Shown: piece after piece, positions 28,706 through 38,110 of the stretch
How positions within the stretch are numbered: the first letter of the stretch is position 1
How the letters are laid out: each line of letters opens with the position of its first letter
Source: Kitasatospora paranensis
Lineage (GTDB): Bacteria > Actinomycetota > Actinomycetes > Streptomycetales > Streptomycetaceae
Direction: 5' to 3'
DNA: 64,000 bases
Assembly (NCBI RefSeq): GCF_039544005.1
Contig: NZ_BAABKV010000001.1
Span: 7,378,001 to 7,442,000, forward strand
The notes under the pieces: generated by a model
Told to the model about the DNA's origin: nothing
Seen by the model: only the letters and a program-made list of their open reading frames with translations
The model's database searches: none
Position numbers and translations under genes: made by a program

Positions 28706-29621
28706 CCCGCGCGATCGTCCCTCCGACCGGTCCAGGGCGGCGGGAGACGGAGGCGCTCCGGCGCAGACGGTGCTCGTGCAGATCCGTGCACTGGTGCCGT
28801 CGCTCCCGCCCTCGGAACGGCGGGTCGCCGAGGCGGCCATCGCCGACCCGGGCGGTGTGGCGGCCAAGACCATCAGCGAGCTCGCGGCGGAGTGCCGCAC
28901 CTCGGAGACCACGGTGATCCGGTTCTGCCGCGCCGTGGGCCTCAAGGGCTACCCGGACCTGCGGATCGGACTGGCCGCCGCCGCCGGGATGGAGGACGGG
29001 TCCTCGGCCTGGGCGGCGGCCGGCAGCGACATCGGCCCCAAGGACAGCCTCGCCGAGGTGGTGAACAAGCTGGGGTTCGCGGATGCCCGCGCCGTCGAGG
29101 ACACCGTCGCGCAGCTGGACCTGGAGGTCCTGAAGCGGGCCGTCGACGCGGTCGTCGGCGCGGACGCGGTGGACCTGTACGGGGTCGGCGCCAGCGCCCT
29201 GGTCGCCCTCGACCTGCAGCAGAAGCTGCACCGGATCGGCCGGCGGGTCAACACCTGGGCGGACCCGGACGGCGCGCTCACCTCCGCGGCGCTGCTCGGC
29301 CGCGGCGACCTGGCGATCGGGATCTCGCACACCGGCGCGACCGTCCACACCGTCGCCGCGCTGGCCGAGGCGCGGGACAACGGCGCCACCACCCTGGCGA
29401 TCACCAACTTCCCCCGCTCGGCCATCGCCGAGGCGGCCGACCACGTGCTGACGACCGCCGTGCGGGAGACCACCTTCCGCTCCGGCGCGATGTCCAGCCG
29501 GATCGCCGCGCTGACTGTGGTGGACTGCCTGTTCGTCGGCGTGGCGCAGCGCAACTACAGCCGCACCATGCGCGCCCTGGAGCGCACCTACACGGCTGTT
29601 CGCGGCCAGGGCGGTCACTGA
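28689..29621 (+). CDS. RpiR-family regulator, MurR-like
   Basis: The 310-residue protein has an N-terminal RpiR helix-turn-helix (SERRVAEAAIADP, then TISELAAECRTSETTVIRFCRAVG near residues 60-90) and a C-terminal SIS sugar-phosphate-binding domain (VDLYGVGASALVALDLQQKL near 160 and ISHTGATVHTVAALAEA near 215). In known MurR proteins MurNAc-6-P is the effector. Location between the AmiE-like gene and murQ supports that here. It is likely the local controller of the salvage island and may bind the AAGTTGC-type motif repeated in the divergent promoters. It is translationally coupled to the hydrolase gene. Confidence 0.88.
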   Translation: MTAAGDPRDRPSDRSRAAGDGGAPAQTVLVQIRALVPSLPPSERRVAEAAIADPGGVAAKTISELAAECRTSETTVIRFCRAVGLKGYPDLRIGLAAAAGMEDGSSAWAAAGSDIGPKDSLAEVVNKLGFADARAVEDTVAQLDLEVLKRAVDAVVGADAVDLYGVGASALVALDLQQKLHRIGRRVNTWADPDGALTSAALLGRGDLAIGISHTGATVHTVAALAEARDNGATTLAITNFPRSAIAEAADHVLTTAVRETTFRSGAMSSRIAALTVVDCLFVGVAQRNYSRTMRALERTYTAVRGQGGH

Positions 29622-29637
29622 CCGCGGGCATGGAGAA

Positions 29638-29676
29638 GCCGCAGGTTGTGCCCCCGCCGGGGGCACAACCTGCGGC
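29638..29676. terminator. Bidirectional terminator between rpiR and murQ
   Basis: A perfect 18-base stem, GCCGCAGGTTGTGCCCCC at 29638-29655 with its complement at 29659-29676, closes a 3-base loop. It lies between the convergent rpiR and murQ stop codons and would end both transcripts. Confidence 0.9.
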
Positions 29677-29684
29677 GCCGGGGG

Positions 29685-30615
29685 TCAGACCGCCAGGTTC
29701 GCGGGCCGGTGGCCGACGCCCGCGAGCGCGGCGCGGACGTGGCCGTGGCTCGCAGCCAGGGCGTCGCGTGCCTGCTCGGGCCGCCAGTCGGTGAGCAGGG
29801 TGACCAGGGCCGTCTTCAACTCGCCGTCGGCGGCGGCCAGGGCGTCCGCGCAGCGCTTCTGGTTCAGGCCGGTCGCTTCGACCAGGATGGTCAGCAGCCG
29901 CCCGCGCAGCTTCTCGTTGCTGGCGGCGACGTCGACCATCAGGTTCGAGTAGGTGTGCCCCAGGCCGACCATGACGGCCGTGGAGAGGCTGTTGAGCACC
30001 AACTTCTGTGCGGTGGCGGCCTTGAGGCGGGTGGAGCCCGCGATTGCCTCGGGGCCGGTGTCCACGCACAGGTGCACGTGCGCCGCCCCGGCCAGCCCGG
30101 CGGCAGGGTTCGAGCTGAGCAGCGCGGTGAAGGCGCCGTTCGCGCGCGCCGCGCGCAGCGCCCCCGACGTACGGGGTGCGGCCGCTGGCGGCGATGCCGA
30201 GCGCCACGTCGCCGGCGCCGACCACCGCCGCCTCCAGCGCGCCGGCGGCCTCGCTGTCCTCGGCTCCCTCGGTGGGCAGGGTCAACGCGCCCGCGCCGCC
30301 CGCGTGGTGGGCCACCACGATGTCCGGGGGCAGGCTGAAGGTGGGGATCAGCTCGGCCGCGTCCATGACCGCGATCCGGCCCGAGGTGCCGGCGCCGAAG
30401 TAGTGCAACCTGCCGCCGGCGCGCAGTCGGCGCGTGGTCTCCTCCACCACCTGCGCCAGCTCGGGCAGGACGGCGGCGACGGCGTCCGCGGGGATCCGGT
30501 CCTCCGCGTTGAGCAGGCGGAGCACCTCGAGGGCCGACAGGCGATCGATGTCGTGGGTGCGCGGGTTGCGGAGTTCGGTGGGTGACTGCACACGGACGGG
30601 GTGGTGCGGACTCAT
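29685..30615 (-). CDS. murQ: N-acetylmuramic acid 6-phosphate etherase (frameshifted)
   Basis: MurQ splits MurNAc-6-P into GlcNAc-6-P and D-lactate. The SIS-domain motifs are HYFGAGTSGRIAVMDAAELIPTF near residue 65, GIAASGRTPYV near 140 and STRLKAATAQKLVLN with NLMVDVAASNEKL in the C-terminal half. The frame breaks near 30158, just after TPYVGG; the two halves fit if two bases are restored (GCC Ala before LRAARANGAF), giving about 310 residues with E. coli spacing. This is the only event in the window that is not a single-base loss. ATG 30615 is used; GTG precedes it directly. It is divergent from the muropeptide transporter. Confidence 0.9.
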
Positions 30616-30670
30616 CACGGCTGGCTGTCCTCTCGGTCAAGGCCATGGTGCGGCCCGGGTAGGTAATTTT

Positions 30671-30679
30671 GCAACTTAT
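30671..30679. promoter_or_regulatory. Salvage-regulon motif, site B (murQ promoter)
   Basis: GCAACTTAT, reverse complement ATAAGTTGC, about 60 bases upstream of murQ. It matches site A in eight of nine bases. A variant, AAGTTAC, lies at 30773-30779. Confidence 0.45.
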
Positions 30680-30797
30680 CCTGCCGCCGTTGCGTTGCTT
30701 TCCTGCATCGCTCATCGGACCTGGCTCTGGGCCCGGGTCCGGCAGGGTCGGTGAGGCGGGCGCGTTGTCGTCAAGTTACGAATCGAGTCCTGCCTAC

Positions 30798-30806
30798 GCA
30801 ACTCAT
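30798..30806. promoter_or_regulatory. Salvage-regulon motif, site C (transporter promoter)
   Basis: GCAACTCAT, reverse complement ATGAGTTGC, touches the -35 box of the transporter promoter, so a bound regulator could block or recruit polymerase. Confidence 0.45.
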
Positions 30807-30834
30807 TGACATACCCGTGCCCGCCTTCTACCGT
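30806..30834 (+). promoter_or_regulatory. Promoter of the muropeptide ABC transporter operon
   Basis: TTGACA (30806-30811), 17-base spacer, TACCGT (30829-30834). This is a near-consensus vegetative promoter about 57 bases upstream of the binding-protein start. Confidence 0.65.
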
Positions 30835-30890
30835 CTGGTCACCGCGGTCCCCCAACAACCCTCGTTCCTGCGATCGGAGACCCCAGGACC

Positions 30891-32693
30891 ATGTCCAGGT
30901 TCAAGCCCCTCACAGCGGTGATCGCCTCTCTGGCGACGCTGGGTGCACTCTCCGCCTGTTCGTCCGCCACCGGTTCCGGCGCGGGCGGCGCTGTCTACAC
31001 GACGATCGACGGGAACAACCCGATCACCGTCGGCGCGCCGATGAACCCGTTCAACGCCTCCACGAACACGTTCCTCGGCTACGACACGATGCAGCTGGCG
31101 TTCAGCAAGAAGAACCCGTCGGACCCCAACGACGCCTTCCCCGGCCTGGCGAAGAGCTGGACCATCACCCCCACGGGGATCACCGTCGAACTCCAGCCGG
31201 ACGCCAAGTGGTCCGACGGCACCCCGGTCACCGTGGCCGACGTCAAGACCTCGCTGGCGATCGCTCTGACCCAGGGCAACGCCACGGTCGGCGCCGGCTT
31301 CCTCAGCCAGGGCCTGGCCGTCGCGAAGGTCACGCCGGTGGGCGAGCACGGCGTCCGGATCGACCAGGTGGCCGGCGCCGACAACCTGAACTTCGGGCGC
31401 CTGGTGCTGGGTCAGAACATCGTCTCCGACAAGGTCTACGGTGGCCTGCTGCCCACCGACATCTGGGAGACCATCGCCGCCAGCGAGAGCGCCGACACCG
31501 CGGTCGCCCAGGCCGCCGTCACCAAGCTGACCACCACGGGCAAGGCCGTCTCCGCCTTCGCGCCGAAGGCCGATGTCTCGGCCGGCCCCTTCGTGATCAC
31601 CCGGATCAACCCGGGCTCGGTGGTGCTCGACCGCAACCCGCACTTCTACGACGCCGCCAAGATCGCCCCCAAGCAGGTGGTGATCCGCCACTACACCGGG
31701 AACGAGCAGATCTGGTCCTACATGACCAACGGCGAGCTCGACTCGGCGCCCTACACCGCCATCCCCAACAACGTGCTCACCCAGATCCTCGGCGCAGGCT
31801 ACACCCGCAAGGACTCGGTCAACTCCGTGGACGCGGCCATCGCGTTCAACCAGAGCGTCGCGCCGTACAACCTCACCGCGGTGCGCCAGGCCCTCGCGTA
31901 CGTGATCGACCGCCAGGCGGTCACCAAGGTCGGCGAGCCCGTCGGCGGTGTGGCCAACAAGTACAACACCGGCCTGATCGACACCGCCGCCAAGACCTGG
32001 CTGTCCCCGGACCAGCTGAGCGCGCTCAACCCGTACGCGCCCGACGCTGCCAAGGCCGCCTCCCTGCTGGAGGGCGCCGGGTTCAAGAAGGCCGACGGCA
32101 AGTGGCTGATGCCCGACGGCAAGCCGTGGACCATCACCCTGCAGACCGTCAACGGCTTCAGCGACTGGATCGCCGCCTCCACCATCGTCGCGAACGAGCT
32201 GAGCGACTTCGGCATCCCGACCAAGCCGGCCATCACCGCCGACTTCGCCACCTACAAGAAGGAGATGGCGGCCGGCAAGTACGCCGTCGGCTGGTGGCTG
32301 ACCGCACTCGGGCCGCAGACCTCGAAGGGCTACCAGCGCTACTACGGCGCGGACGACGGCTACACCGCGACCGGCGCCACCGCGACCCACAGCGACGGCG
32401 GCGGCAACTGGCAGCACGGGCCGACCCAGTACACCCTGAGCGGCGCCACCCTCGACCCGGGTCAGCTGACCGCCCGGCTCGCCACCCTGGACCTCGTCGC
32501 GCAGAAGCCGATCGTTCAGCAGCTCGCCCAGGTCAGCAACCAGGAAGTGCCGCTGATCCAGATCTGGGACTACACCAACGTGCAGTTCACCAGCGACAAG
32601 CGGTTCACGAACTTCCCGAAGCAGGGCGAGGACGCGATCCTGAACAACCCGCCCGGCGTCTGGATGATGCAGGGCTTCGTCAAGAAGAAGTAG
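30891..32693 (+). CDS. ABC transporter substrate-binding lipoprotein, oligopeptide (SBP_bac_5) family
   Basis: The 600-residue precursor has a lipoprotein signal with lipobox LSAC (residues 20-23; Cys23 would be lipidated). A family-5 peptide-binding fold follows: LAKSWTITPTG near residue 85, AKWSDGTPVTVADVKTS near 105 and VRQALAYVIDRQAV near 330. It captures the ligand outside and delivers it to the following two permeases and two ATPases. The family binds peptides, murein peptides or glycopeptides; genomic context suggests muropeptides or MurNAc-peptides. A strong GC hairpin follows its stop codon, which should raise its mRNA level above the membrane components. Confidence 0.9.
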   Translation: MSRFKPLTAVIASLATLGALSACSSATGSGAGGAVYTTIDGNNPITVGAPMNPFNASTNTFLGYDTMQLAFSKKNPSDPNDAFPGLAKSWTITPTGITVELQPDAKWSDGTPVTVADVKTSLAIALTQGNATVGAGFLSQGLAVAKVTPVGEHGVRIDQVAGADNLNFGRLVLGQNIVSDKVYGGLLPTDIWETIAASESADTAVAQAAVTKLTTTGKAVSAFAPKADVSAGPFVITRINPGSVVLDRNPHFYDAAKIAPKQVVIRHYTGNEQIWSYMTNGELDSAPYTAIPNNVLTQILGAGYTRKDSVNSVDAAIAFNQSVAPYNLTAVRQALAYVIDRQAVTKVGEPVGGVANKYNTGLIDTAAKTWLSPDQLSALNPYAPDAAKAASLLEGAGFKKADGKWLMPDGKPWTITLQTVNGFSDWIAASTIVANELSDFGIPTKPAITADFATYKKEMAAGKYAVGWWLTALGPQTSKGYQRYYGADDGYTATGATATHSDGGGNWQHGPTQYTLSGATLDPGQLTARLATLDLVAQKPIVQQLAQVSNQEVPLIQIWDYTNVQFTSDKRFTNFPKQGEDAILNNPPGVWMMQGFVKKK

Positions 32694-32701
32694 GCACGGC
32701 C

Positions 32702-32728
32702 GGCGCGCCCCGCCCCGCGGGGCGCGCC
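32702..32728 (+). terminator. Attenuator hairpin after the binding-protein gene
   Basis: GGCGCGCCCC (32702-32711) pairs perfectly with GGGGCGCGCC (32719-32728) over a 7-base loop. It lies between the binding-protein and permease genes of one operon. Such hairpins commonly stop part of the transcription or protect the upstream mRNA. Confidence 0.7.
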
Positions 32729-32788
32729 CCACCCCGAAACCCCCACCGAAGTCTCTCGACGAGGCTTCCCGACGCGAAGTGAGACGTC

Positions 32789-33781
32789 GTGAAGGCATTC
32801 ACCCGCGGACTGCTGGTGAGGCTCGCCGGCGGGCTGGTCATGGTCTGGATCGTGGCCACGTTCACGTTCTTCCTCGTGCACGTGCTGCCGGGGAAGCCCG
32901 GCGACGCCCAGTACGAGCAGTTCGTCATGGAGGGCCTGGAACCGGAGGTCGCCCGGGCCAAGGTGGCCGCGATCTACGGCTTCACCTCCCACGAACCCCT
33001 GCTCGACCAGTACGGCGGCTACCTGTGGCAGCTGCTCCACGGCAACCTGGGCATCTCCATCTCCTACAGTGGCGTGCCGGTGAGCCACGTCATCGGCGCC
33101 GCCCTGCCCTGGACCGTGCTCCCCGTCCTGAGCGGACTGCTCGTCAGCTTCCTGGTCGGCGTGGCGGCCGGCATCGTCGCCGCGGTGCGCAGATCCAGCC
33201 GCTGGGGCGGACTGCTCAGCCTCTCCGGCTCGATCGTCGCGGGTGTGCCCTCCTTCGTCCTCGCCCTGCTGCTCGCCCTGGTCTTCCACACCGAGCTGAA
33301 CCTGCTCCCGTTCGGCGACACCAGCGACGTCTCCCTGGAACCCGGCTTCAACCTGCCCTACCTGGGTTCGCTGGTGGAGCACGCGGTGCTGCCGGTGGCC
33401 ACCTACGCCCTGCTCAGTTACGGCGGTTGGCTGCTGGCCATGAAGTCCAGCGTGGTCTCGGTACTCGGCGACGACTTCATCCTCGCCTCCGAACTGCGCG
33501 GCATCACCCCGCGCACCAGGATGCGGTACATCGGCCGCAACGCGATCCTGCCGCTGTTCACCGTGCTGGCGCTGTCGCTGGGCTTCATGTTCGGTGGAGC
33601 CATCCTGATCGAGGACATCTTCGACTACCCCGGCCTGGGCAACCTGCTGCTGCAGAGCATCGGCCAACGCGACTACCCGCTGATGAGCGGAGCCTTCCTG
33701 CTGATCACCGTCGCCATCGTGCTGGCCAACATCCTCGCCGAGCTGTGCTACTCGGTGATCGACCCCCGTGTGAGGCGCTGA
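32789..33781 (+). CDS. ABC transporter permease, DppB type
   Basis: The 330-residue membrane protein has an N-terminal transmembrane helix (LAGGLVMVWIVATFTFFLVHV) followed by the TM-rich permease core. The EAA-type loop is recognisable as ASELRGITPRTRMRYIGRNAILP near residues 230-253, ending LIEDIFDYPGLGNLL, typical of DppB/OppB. It would form half of the membrane channel with the next permease. GTG 32789 is the likely start. It is separated from the binding protein by an attenuator hairpin and from the next permease by three bases. Confidence 0.9.
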   Translation: MKAFTRGLLVRLAGGLVMVWIVATFTFFLVHVLPGKPGDAQYEQFVMEGLEPEVARAKVAAIYGFTSHEPLLDQYGGYLWQLLHGNLGISISYSGVPVSHVIGAALPWTVLPVLSGLLVSFLVGVAAGIVAAVRRSSRWGGLLSLSGSIVAGVPSFVLALLLALVFHTELNLLPFGDTSDVSLEPGFNLPYLGSLVEHAVLPVATYALLSYGGWLLAMKSSVVSVLGDDFILASELRGITPRTRMRYIGRNAILPLFTVLALSLGFMFGGAILIEDIFDYPGLGNLLLQSIGQRDYPLMSGAFLLITVAIVLANILAELCYSVIDPRVRR

Positions 33782-33784
33782 GCG

Positions 33785-34686
33785 ATGACCACCGCGACCC
33801 TTCGTGCGCCCCGGCTGTCCGCCGCCCGGCGCGCCCGGTGGACCGGCGTCCGGCAGGTGCTGCTGCGCCGCCCCGGCCGGATCATCGGCCTCGCCATCCT
33901 GGTCTTCTTCACCGCGATGGCCGTCCTCGGCCCCGTCATCTACCCCGGCCGACTGGCCGTCGACCCCGACGCCGTCTACGCCCCGCCCAGCGCGGACCAC
34001 TGGCTCGGCACCGACTTCGCCGGCTCCGACGTCTTCCAGGAAGTCGTCATCGGGGCCCGGTACGTGCTGCACACCGCGGCCTTCGCGGCGCTGATCACCG
34101 CCGTCCTCGGCACCGGCGTCGGCCTGGTCGCCGGCTACCACCGCGGCCTCACCGACTCGGCCCTGATGCGGCTCACCGACTTCGTGCTCACCATCCCCGG
34201 CTTCCCGCTGCTGATCGTGCTCTCCACGATCTGGAGCTACAGCAGTCCGACGGAGATGGGCCTGGTCCTCGGCCTCACGGGCTGGGGAGGCGTCGCCCGC
34301 GCCGTCCGCTCCCAGACCCTCTCCCTGCGCGAGCGCGGATTCCTCGAAGCCGCAAGGGGTTGGGGCTGCCCAGCCGGCACATCATCGTCAAGGAACTGCT
34401 CCCGAACATCGCGCCCTACGTCGCCATGCACCTGCTGCTGTCGGTCATCGGCTTCATCGGGGCGGAGGTCGGCCTGTTCTTCCTCGGCATCGTCCCGTTC
34501 TCCAGCAGCAACTGGGGCGTCATGCTCAACCAGGCCGTCTTCGCCGGCGGCGCCATGAACAGCCCGGACGCGCTGGCCTACCTGCTGGCCCCGCTGGCCT
34601 GCATCCTGCTGCTCACCCTGGGCGTCGTGCTCTTCCTCGACGCGATCGACGAACTCTTCAACCCCCGCCTGAGGGAGCGCTCATGA
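33785..34686 (+). CDS. ABC transporter permease, DppC type (frameshifted)
   Basis: DppC/OppC-like permease with VLLRRPGRIIGLAIL at the start, HWLGTDFAGSDVFQEVVIGARY near residue 76 and the EAA loop LRERGFLEAARG-LGLPSRHIIVKELLPN near 185-210. The frame breaks inside this loop at G4 (34356-34359); adding one G restores EAARGLGLP and yields 300 residues, the normal size. It ends with an ATGA overlap with the first ATPase gene. If the break were real, the protein would lose its last two helices and the transporter would be dead. Confidence 0.88.
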
Positions 34687-35705
34687 CGGACACCATCGAA
34701 CGCGCCACCGAGGACGCTGTCGCAGAGGTCCGCGTGCGCGACCTGACCGTCCTCTACCGCACGGCGCAGGGCGAGCGGCCGGCCGTATCGAATGCCTCCA
34801 TCGACCTGAGGCGAGGTCAGATCACGGGCCTGGTGGGCGAGTCCGGTTCCGGCAAGTCCACCCTGGCGCTGTCGTTGATGAACGCCATCCCCGAACCGGG
34901 GCGGATCAGCGCCGGCTCCGTCCGGGTCGAGGGCGTCGGCGACGTCACCGCCCTGCGCGGCGAGCACCTGCGCAAGGTCCGCGGCGCCGCGCTCGGCTAC
35001 GTCTTCCAGGCCTCGCAGAACTCCCTGAACCCGCTCAAGGCCATCGGCCGGCAACTTCTCGACCTCGGCCGCTCCCACAAGGTGCAGGATCCGCGCACGC
35101 TGGTCGCCAAGGCCAGGGAACTCGCCGACCGGATGGGCCTGGACGGGCAGCGGGTGCTCGACTCCTACCAGCACGAGCTGTCCGGCGGCATGCGGCAGCG
35201 GATCGGCATCGTCTTCGCCCTGGTGCTCAACGCCAAGGTCCTGATCCTCGACGAGCCCACCACCGCCCTCGACATGATCTCGCAGGCCGCCGTCCTCGAC
35301 ATCGTCCGCCAGGTGCACGAGGAGAACGACCTCGCCACCCTGATCGTCACCCATGACATGGGTGTGGTCTCCGAGGTCGCCGACCGCCTCGCCGTGATGT
35401 ACGGCGGCCGGATCGTCGAGGACGGACCCGTCCTCGACCTGCTCCGGCGCCCCGCCCACCCCTACACCCGCGCCCTGATCCGGGCCACCGCCCGGATCAC
35501 CGGCGACACCGCGGAAGCCAAGGCGCTCCCCGGCCGCCCGCCGGACCTCACCACCGTCCCGACCACCGGCTGCGTCTTCCGCGAGCGCTGCGCCCTCGCC
35601 ATGGACATCTGCGCGGAGACCGAACCGCGACTCACCGCGTGGGCCGAGGACCGGCGCCGCGCCTGCCATGCTGAACCCGCCGCCGTCACCGGGGAGTCGT
35701 CGTGA
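34683..35705 (+). CDS. ABC transporter ATPase, DppD type
   Basis: The 340-residue nucleotide-binding subunit has Walker A GESGSGKST near residue 53, Q-loop YVFQASQNSLNP, signature LSGGMRQRIG near 162 and Walker B LILDEPTTALD near 186. The C-terminal oligopeptide-ABC extension has the Cys-containing TGCVFRERCALAMDIC. It powers uptake with the next ATPase. It begins within the permease stop (ATGA) and ends with a GTGA overlap with the second ATPase, indicating tight translational coupling. Confidence 0.93.
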   Translation: MTDTIERATEDAVAEVRVRDLTVLYRTAQGERPAVSNASIDLRRGQITGLVGESGSGKSTLALSLMNAIPEPGRISAGSVRVEGVGDVTALRGEHLRKVRGAALGYVFQASQNSLNPLKAIGRQLLDLGRSHKVQDPRTLVAKARELADRMGLDGQRVLDSYQHELSGGMRQRIGIVFALVLNAKVLILDEPTTALDMISQAAVLDIVRQVHEENDLATLIVTHDMGVVSEVADRLAVMYGGRIVEDGPVLDLLRRPAHPYTRALIRATARITGDTAEAKALPGRPPDLTTVPTTGCVFRERCALAMDICAETEPRLTAWAEDRRRACHAEPAAVTGESS

Positions 35706-36757
35706 TCGAGGCCCGAGGCATCACCCGCACCTACCGCACCCGCGGCGCGTTCACCGGCGACCGCACGGTGCAGGCCCTGCGGGGCATCGACTTCACTCTT
35801 CCGGAGGGCGGCGCGGTCTCCTTCATCGGCGAGTCCGGCTGCGGCAAGACCACGCTCGGCAAGATCCTGACCGGCCTCGAGCCCTTCGACGGCGGCGAAC
35901 TCGTCATCGACGGGGTCGAACTGTCCAAGGTCCCGGTCCGGCGGCGGGCCGCACACTTCCGGCGGATCCAGATGATCCACCAGGACCCCTACTCGGCGCT
36001 CAACCCGACCCGGACCGTGGAGCAGATCCTCGGCGACCCGCTGCGGATGCGCGCCAAGGAGACCGGGGCAGACCCGGGTGCCGCGCGGGAACGGGCCGCG
36101 GAGCTGTTGGAGCTGGTGGGCCTGGAACCCGAAGGGGCGCTCCCCAAGTACCCGCACCAGCTCTCCGGCGGGCAGCGTCAGCGCGTCGTCATCGCCCGCG
36201 CGCTGACGGTGGACCCCGAGGTGCTGATCGCGGACGAGGCCGTTTCGATGATCGACGTCTCCATGCGGCTGGGCATCCTCGGACTCCTCAACGACCTGCG
36301 GGCCCGGCTCGGGATCTCGCTGCTGTTCATCACCCACGACGTCGCCACCGCGCGCTACCTCGGCGACGGCGGCGAACTCCACGTCATCTACCGCGGCCAG
36401 GTCGTCGAGCGCGGCCCGGTCGACGAGGTCATCCAGGCCCCCGTCCACCCCTACACCCAGTGCCTGCTCTCCGCGGTGCCGGTGATGCGCGGACTGGAGG
36501 AGCCCGGGCCGGACCGGCTCGTGCCGCTCGCCGCCCTGGACGAGAAGGTCCGGACCGACGGCTGCCTGTTCGCCCCGCGCTGCCCGTTCGCGACCGACGG
36601 CTGCCACACCGAACGGCCCGTCCTCGAAGCGCTCGCGGACCAGGACCAGCACCACGCCTGCCACCACCCGAAGGCCCGGCGCGTGGTCGGCGTCGAGATC
36701 ACGGCGGCCCCGCAGTCCGCACGCGGCTCCGAGGACCAGGTGCCGTGCGCGTCCTGA
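35702..36757 (+). CDS. ABC transporter ATPase, DppF type
   Basis: The 351-residue partner ATPase has Walker A GESGCGKTT near residue 43, Q-loop MIHQDPYSALNP, signature LSGGQRQRV near 157 and the C-terminal Cys-rich DGCLFAPRCPFATDGC of oligopeptide transporters. Walker B reads VLIADEAVSMID, with Ala in place of the usual Pro of DEP; the catalytic Glu is kept. GTG 35702 overlaps the preceding stop. It closes the five-gene transporter operon and is followed 34 bases later by a sugar kinase, suggesting import and phosphorylation are co-expressed. Confidence 0.92.
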   Translation: MIEARGITRTYRTRGAFTGDRTVQALRGIDFTLPEGGAVSFIGESGCGKTTLGKILTGLEPFDGGELVIDGVELSKVPVRRRAAHFRRIQMIHQDPYSALNPTRTVEQILGDPLRMRAKETGADPGAARERAAELLELVGLEPEGALPKYPHQLSGGQRQRVVIARALTVDPEVLIADEAVSMIDVSMRLGILGLLNDLRARLGISLLFITHDVATARYLGDGGELHVIYRGQVVERGPVDEVIQAPVHPYTQCLLSAVPVMRGLEEPGPDRLVPLAALDEKVRTDGCLFAPRCPFATDGCHTERPVLEALADQDQHHACHHPKARRVVGVEITAAPQSARGSEDQVPCAS

Positions 36758-36791
36758 CCCGCCCCGGGGCCGCGCACCCGGGAGGCGGCCG

Positions 36792-37837
36792 ATGACCGAC
36801 CTGGTCCTCGGCGTCGACGCCGGCGGCACCGGCACCCGCTGCGTCCTGGCCACGGCCGACGGCCGAATCGTCGGCCGGGGCAGTGCCGGCGGCGCCAACT
36901 TCCGCTCCAGCGGCGGCCGGGAGGCCGCCCGTGGGCAGCTCGCGGCGGCGCTCCGCGCGGCCTTGGGCGACACGGACCGCGGCCTGGTCCGCGCCGGCGT
37001 CCTCGGCCTCGCGGGCGCCGGCGCGGCGGGCCACCGGACCGCCGGGGAACTGGCCGCCGACGCCTGGAGCGACGCAGGGCTCCCGGGGCTCCCGACCGTG
37101 GTCCCCGACCTCACCGTCGCCTTCGCGGCTGCGACCGACGAACCGTCGGGAACTCTGCTGCTGGCGGGAACAGGTGCGATCGCTGCCCGCTTCGAGCAAC
37201 GCGAGCTGGTCCGGCGCAGCGACGGCCACGGCTGGCTGCTGGGCGACGAGGGCTCCGGCGTCTGGCTCGGCCTGAACGCGCTGCGCGCCGTCCTGGCCGC
37301 CCTCGACGGCCGTACCGGCCCCACCGCGCTCACCGTGCCCGTCGCCGCCGACCTGCTGGGCGGACCCGGCGCCGCGGACCTGCTGTGTGCGCCTGGCGAT
37401 GCGGATCGACCGGGTGAGCCCGGGGGCGCGGCTCGGCCGGGTGGAACCGCCGAGGCGGAGCCGGCCGGACTCTGCCAGCGCCTGGTGGCGGTCGCCTACC
37501 CGCCGCAGCCCGCTCGGCTCGCGGCCCTCGCCCCGTTGGTGGAGGCGGCGGCCCGTGCGGGGACGCCACCGCCGCGGCCCTGGTCGACGAGGCCGCCCGG
37601 CTGCTCCTGTGCAGCCTGCAGGCCGTCGAACCCGACGGGCCGTCCGGACCGCTGGCCCTGGCGGGCTCCCTGCTGCTGAACGACACGCTCACCGCCGCCC
37701 GCGTCGCCGGTGCCCTGCCGGGGCGCGCGCTGCTCCCCGCCCGTGACCCGGCCGCCGGCGCGGCAGCACTCGCCCTCCGGGCCGTGCTGCCGCCCGGGGC
37801 CGCCGCACCCGCCCACCGGCGACTGCTCACGGCATGA
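36792..37837 (+). CDS. BadF/BadG-family amino-sugar kinase, MurK/NagK-like (frameshifted)
   Basis: The ASKHA-fold kinase opens with phosphate motif VLGVDAGGTGTRCVLA and has PDLTVAFAA near residue 105, LLLAGTGAIAA near 120 and GHGWLLGDEGSGVWLG near 143. These are typical of BadF/BadG/BcrA/BcrD GlcNAc kinases; Clostridium MurK, which phosphorylates MurNAc and GlcNAc, is in this family. The frame breaks at G4 (37559-37562); adding one G turns ARAG into GDATAAALVDEAARLLL and gives 348 residues. Placed directly after the transporter ATPases, it would make MurNAc-6-P for MurQ, replacing the PTS step of B. subtilis. Confidence 0.85.
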
Positions 37838-38110
37838 GCCGCCCGGTGTCCCGTCACGATCGGCCACGGCCGTCGGCGCTCTTCGCGTCGGCGGCCGTCG
37901 GCGTGCCCGGGGCCCCGGTCCCGGTGGTGAGGGGGCCGCCGCACCGGTGAACGGCAGCGGCCCGAGCGGGCGGTCGGCCCCTGCGGGCACATCAGAACGC
38001 CGAACACGCACAGGTACGACAGCCGGCGACCGGACACGGGTCGGCGGCTCTGCACCACCAACCCCAGCAACGACGTGTTGCTGGAGATCATCCTCTCCGG
38101 GGAGCAGCGG

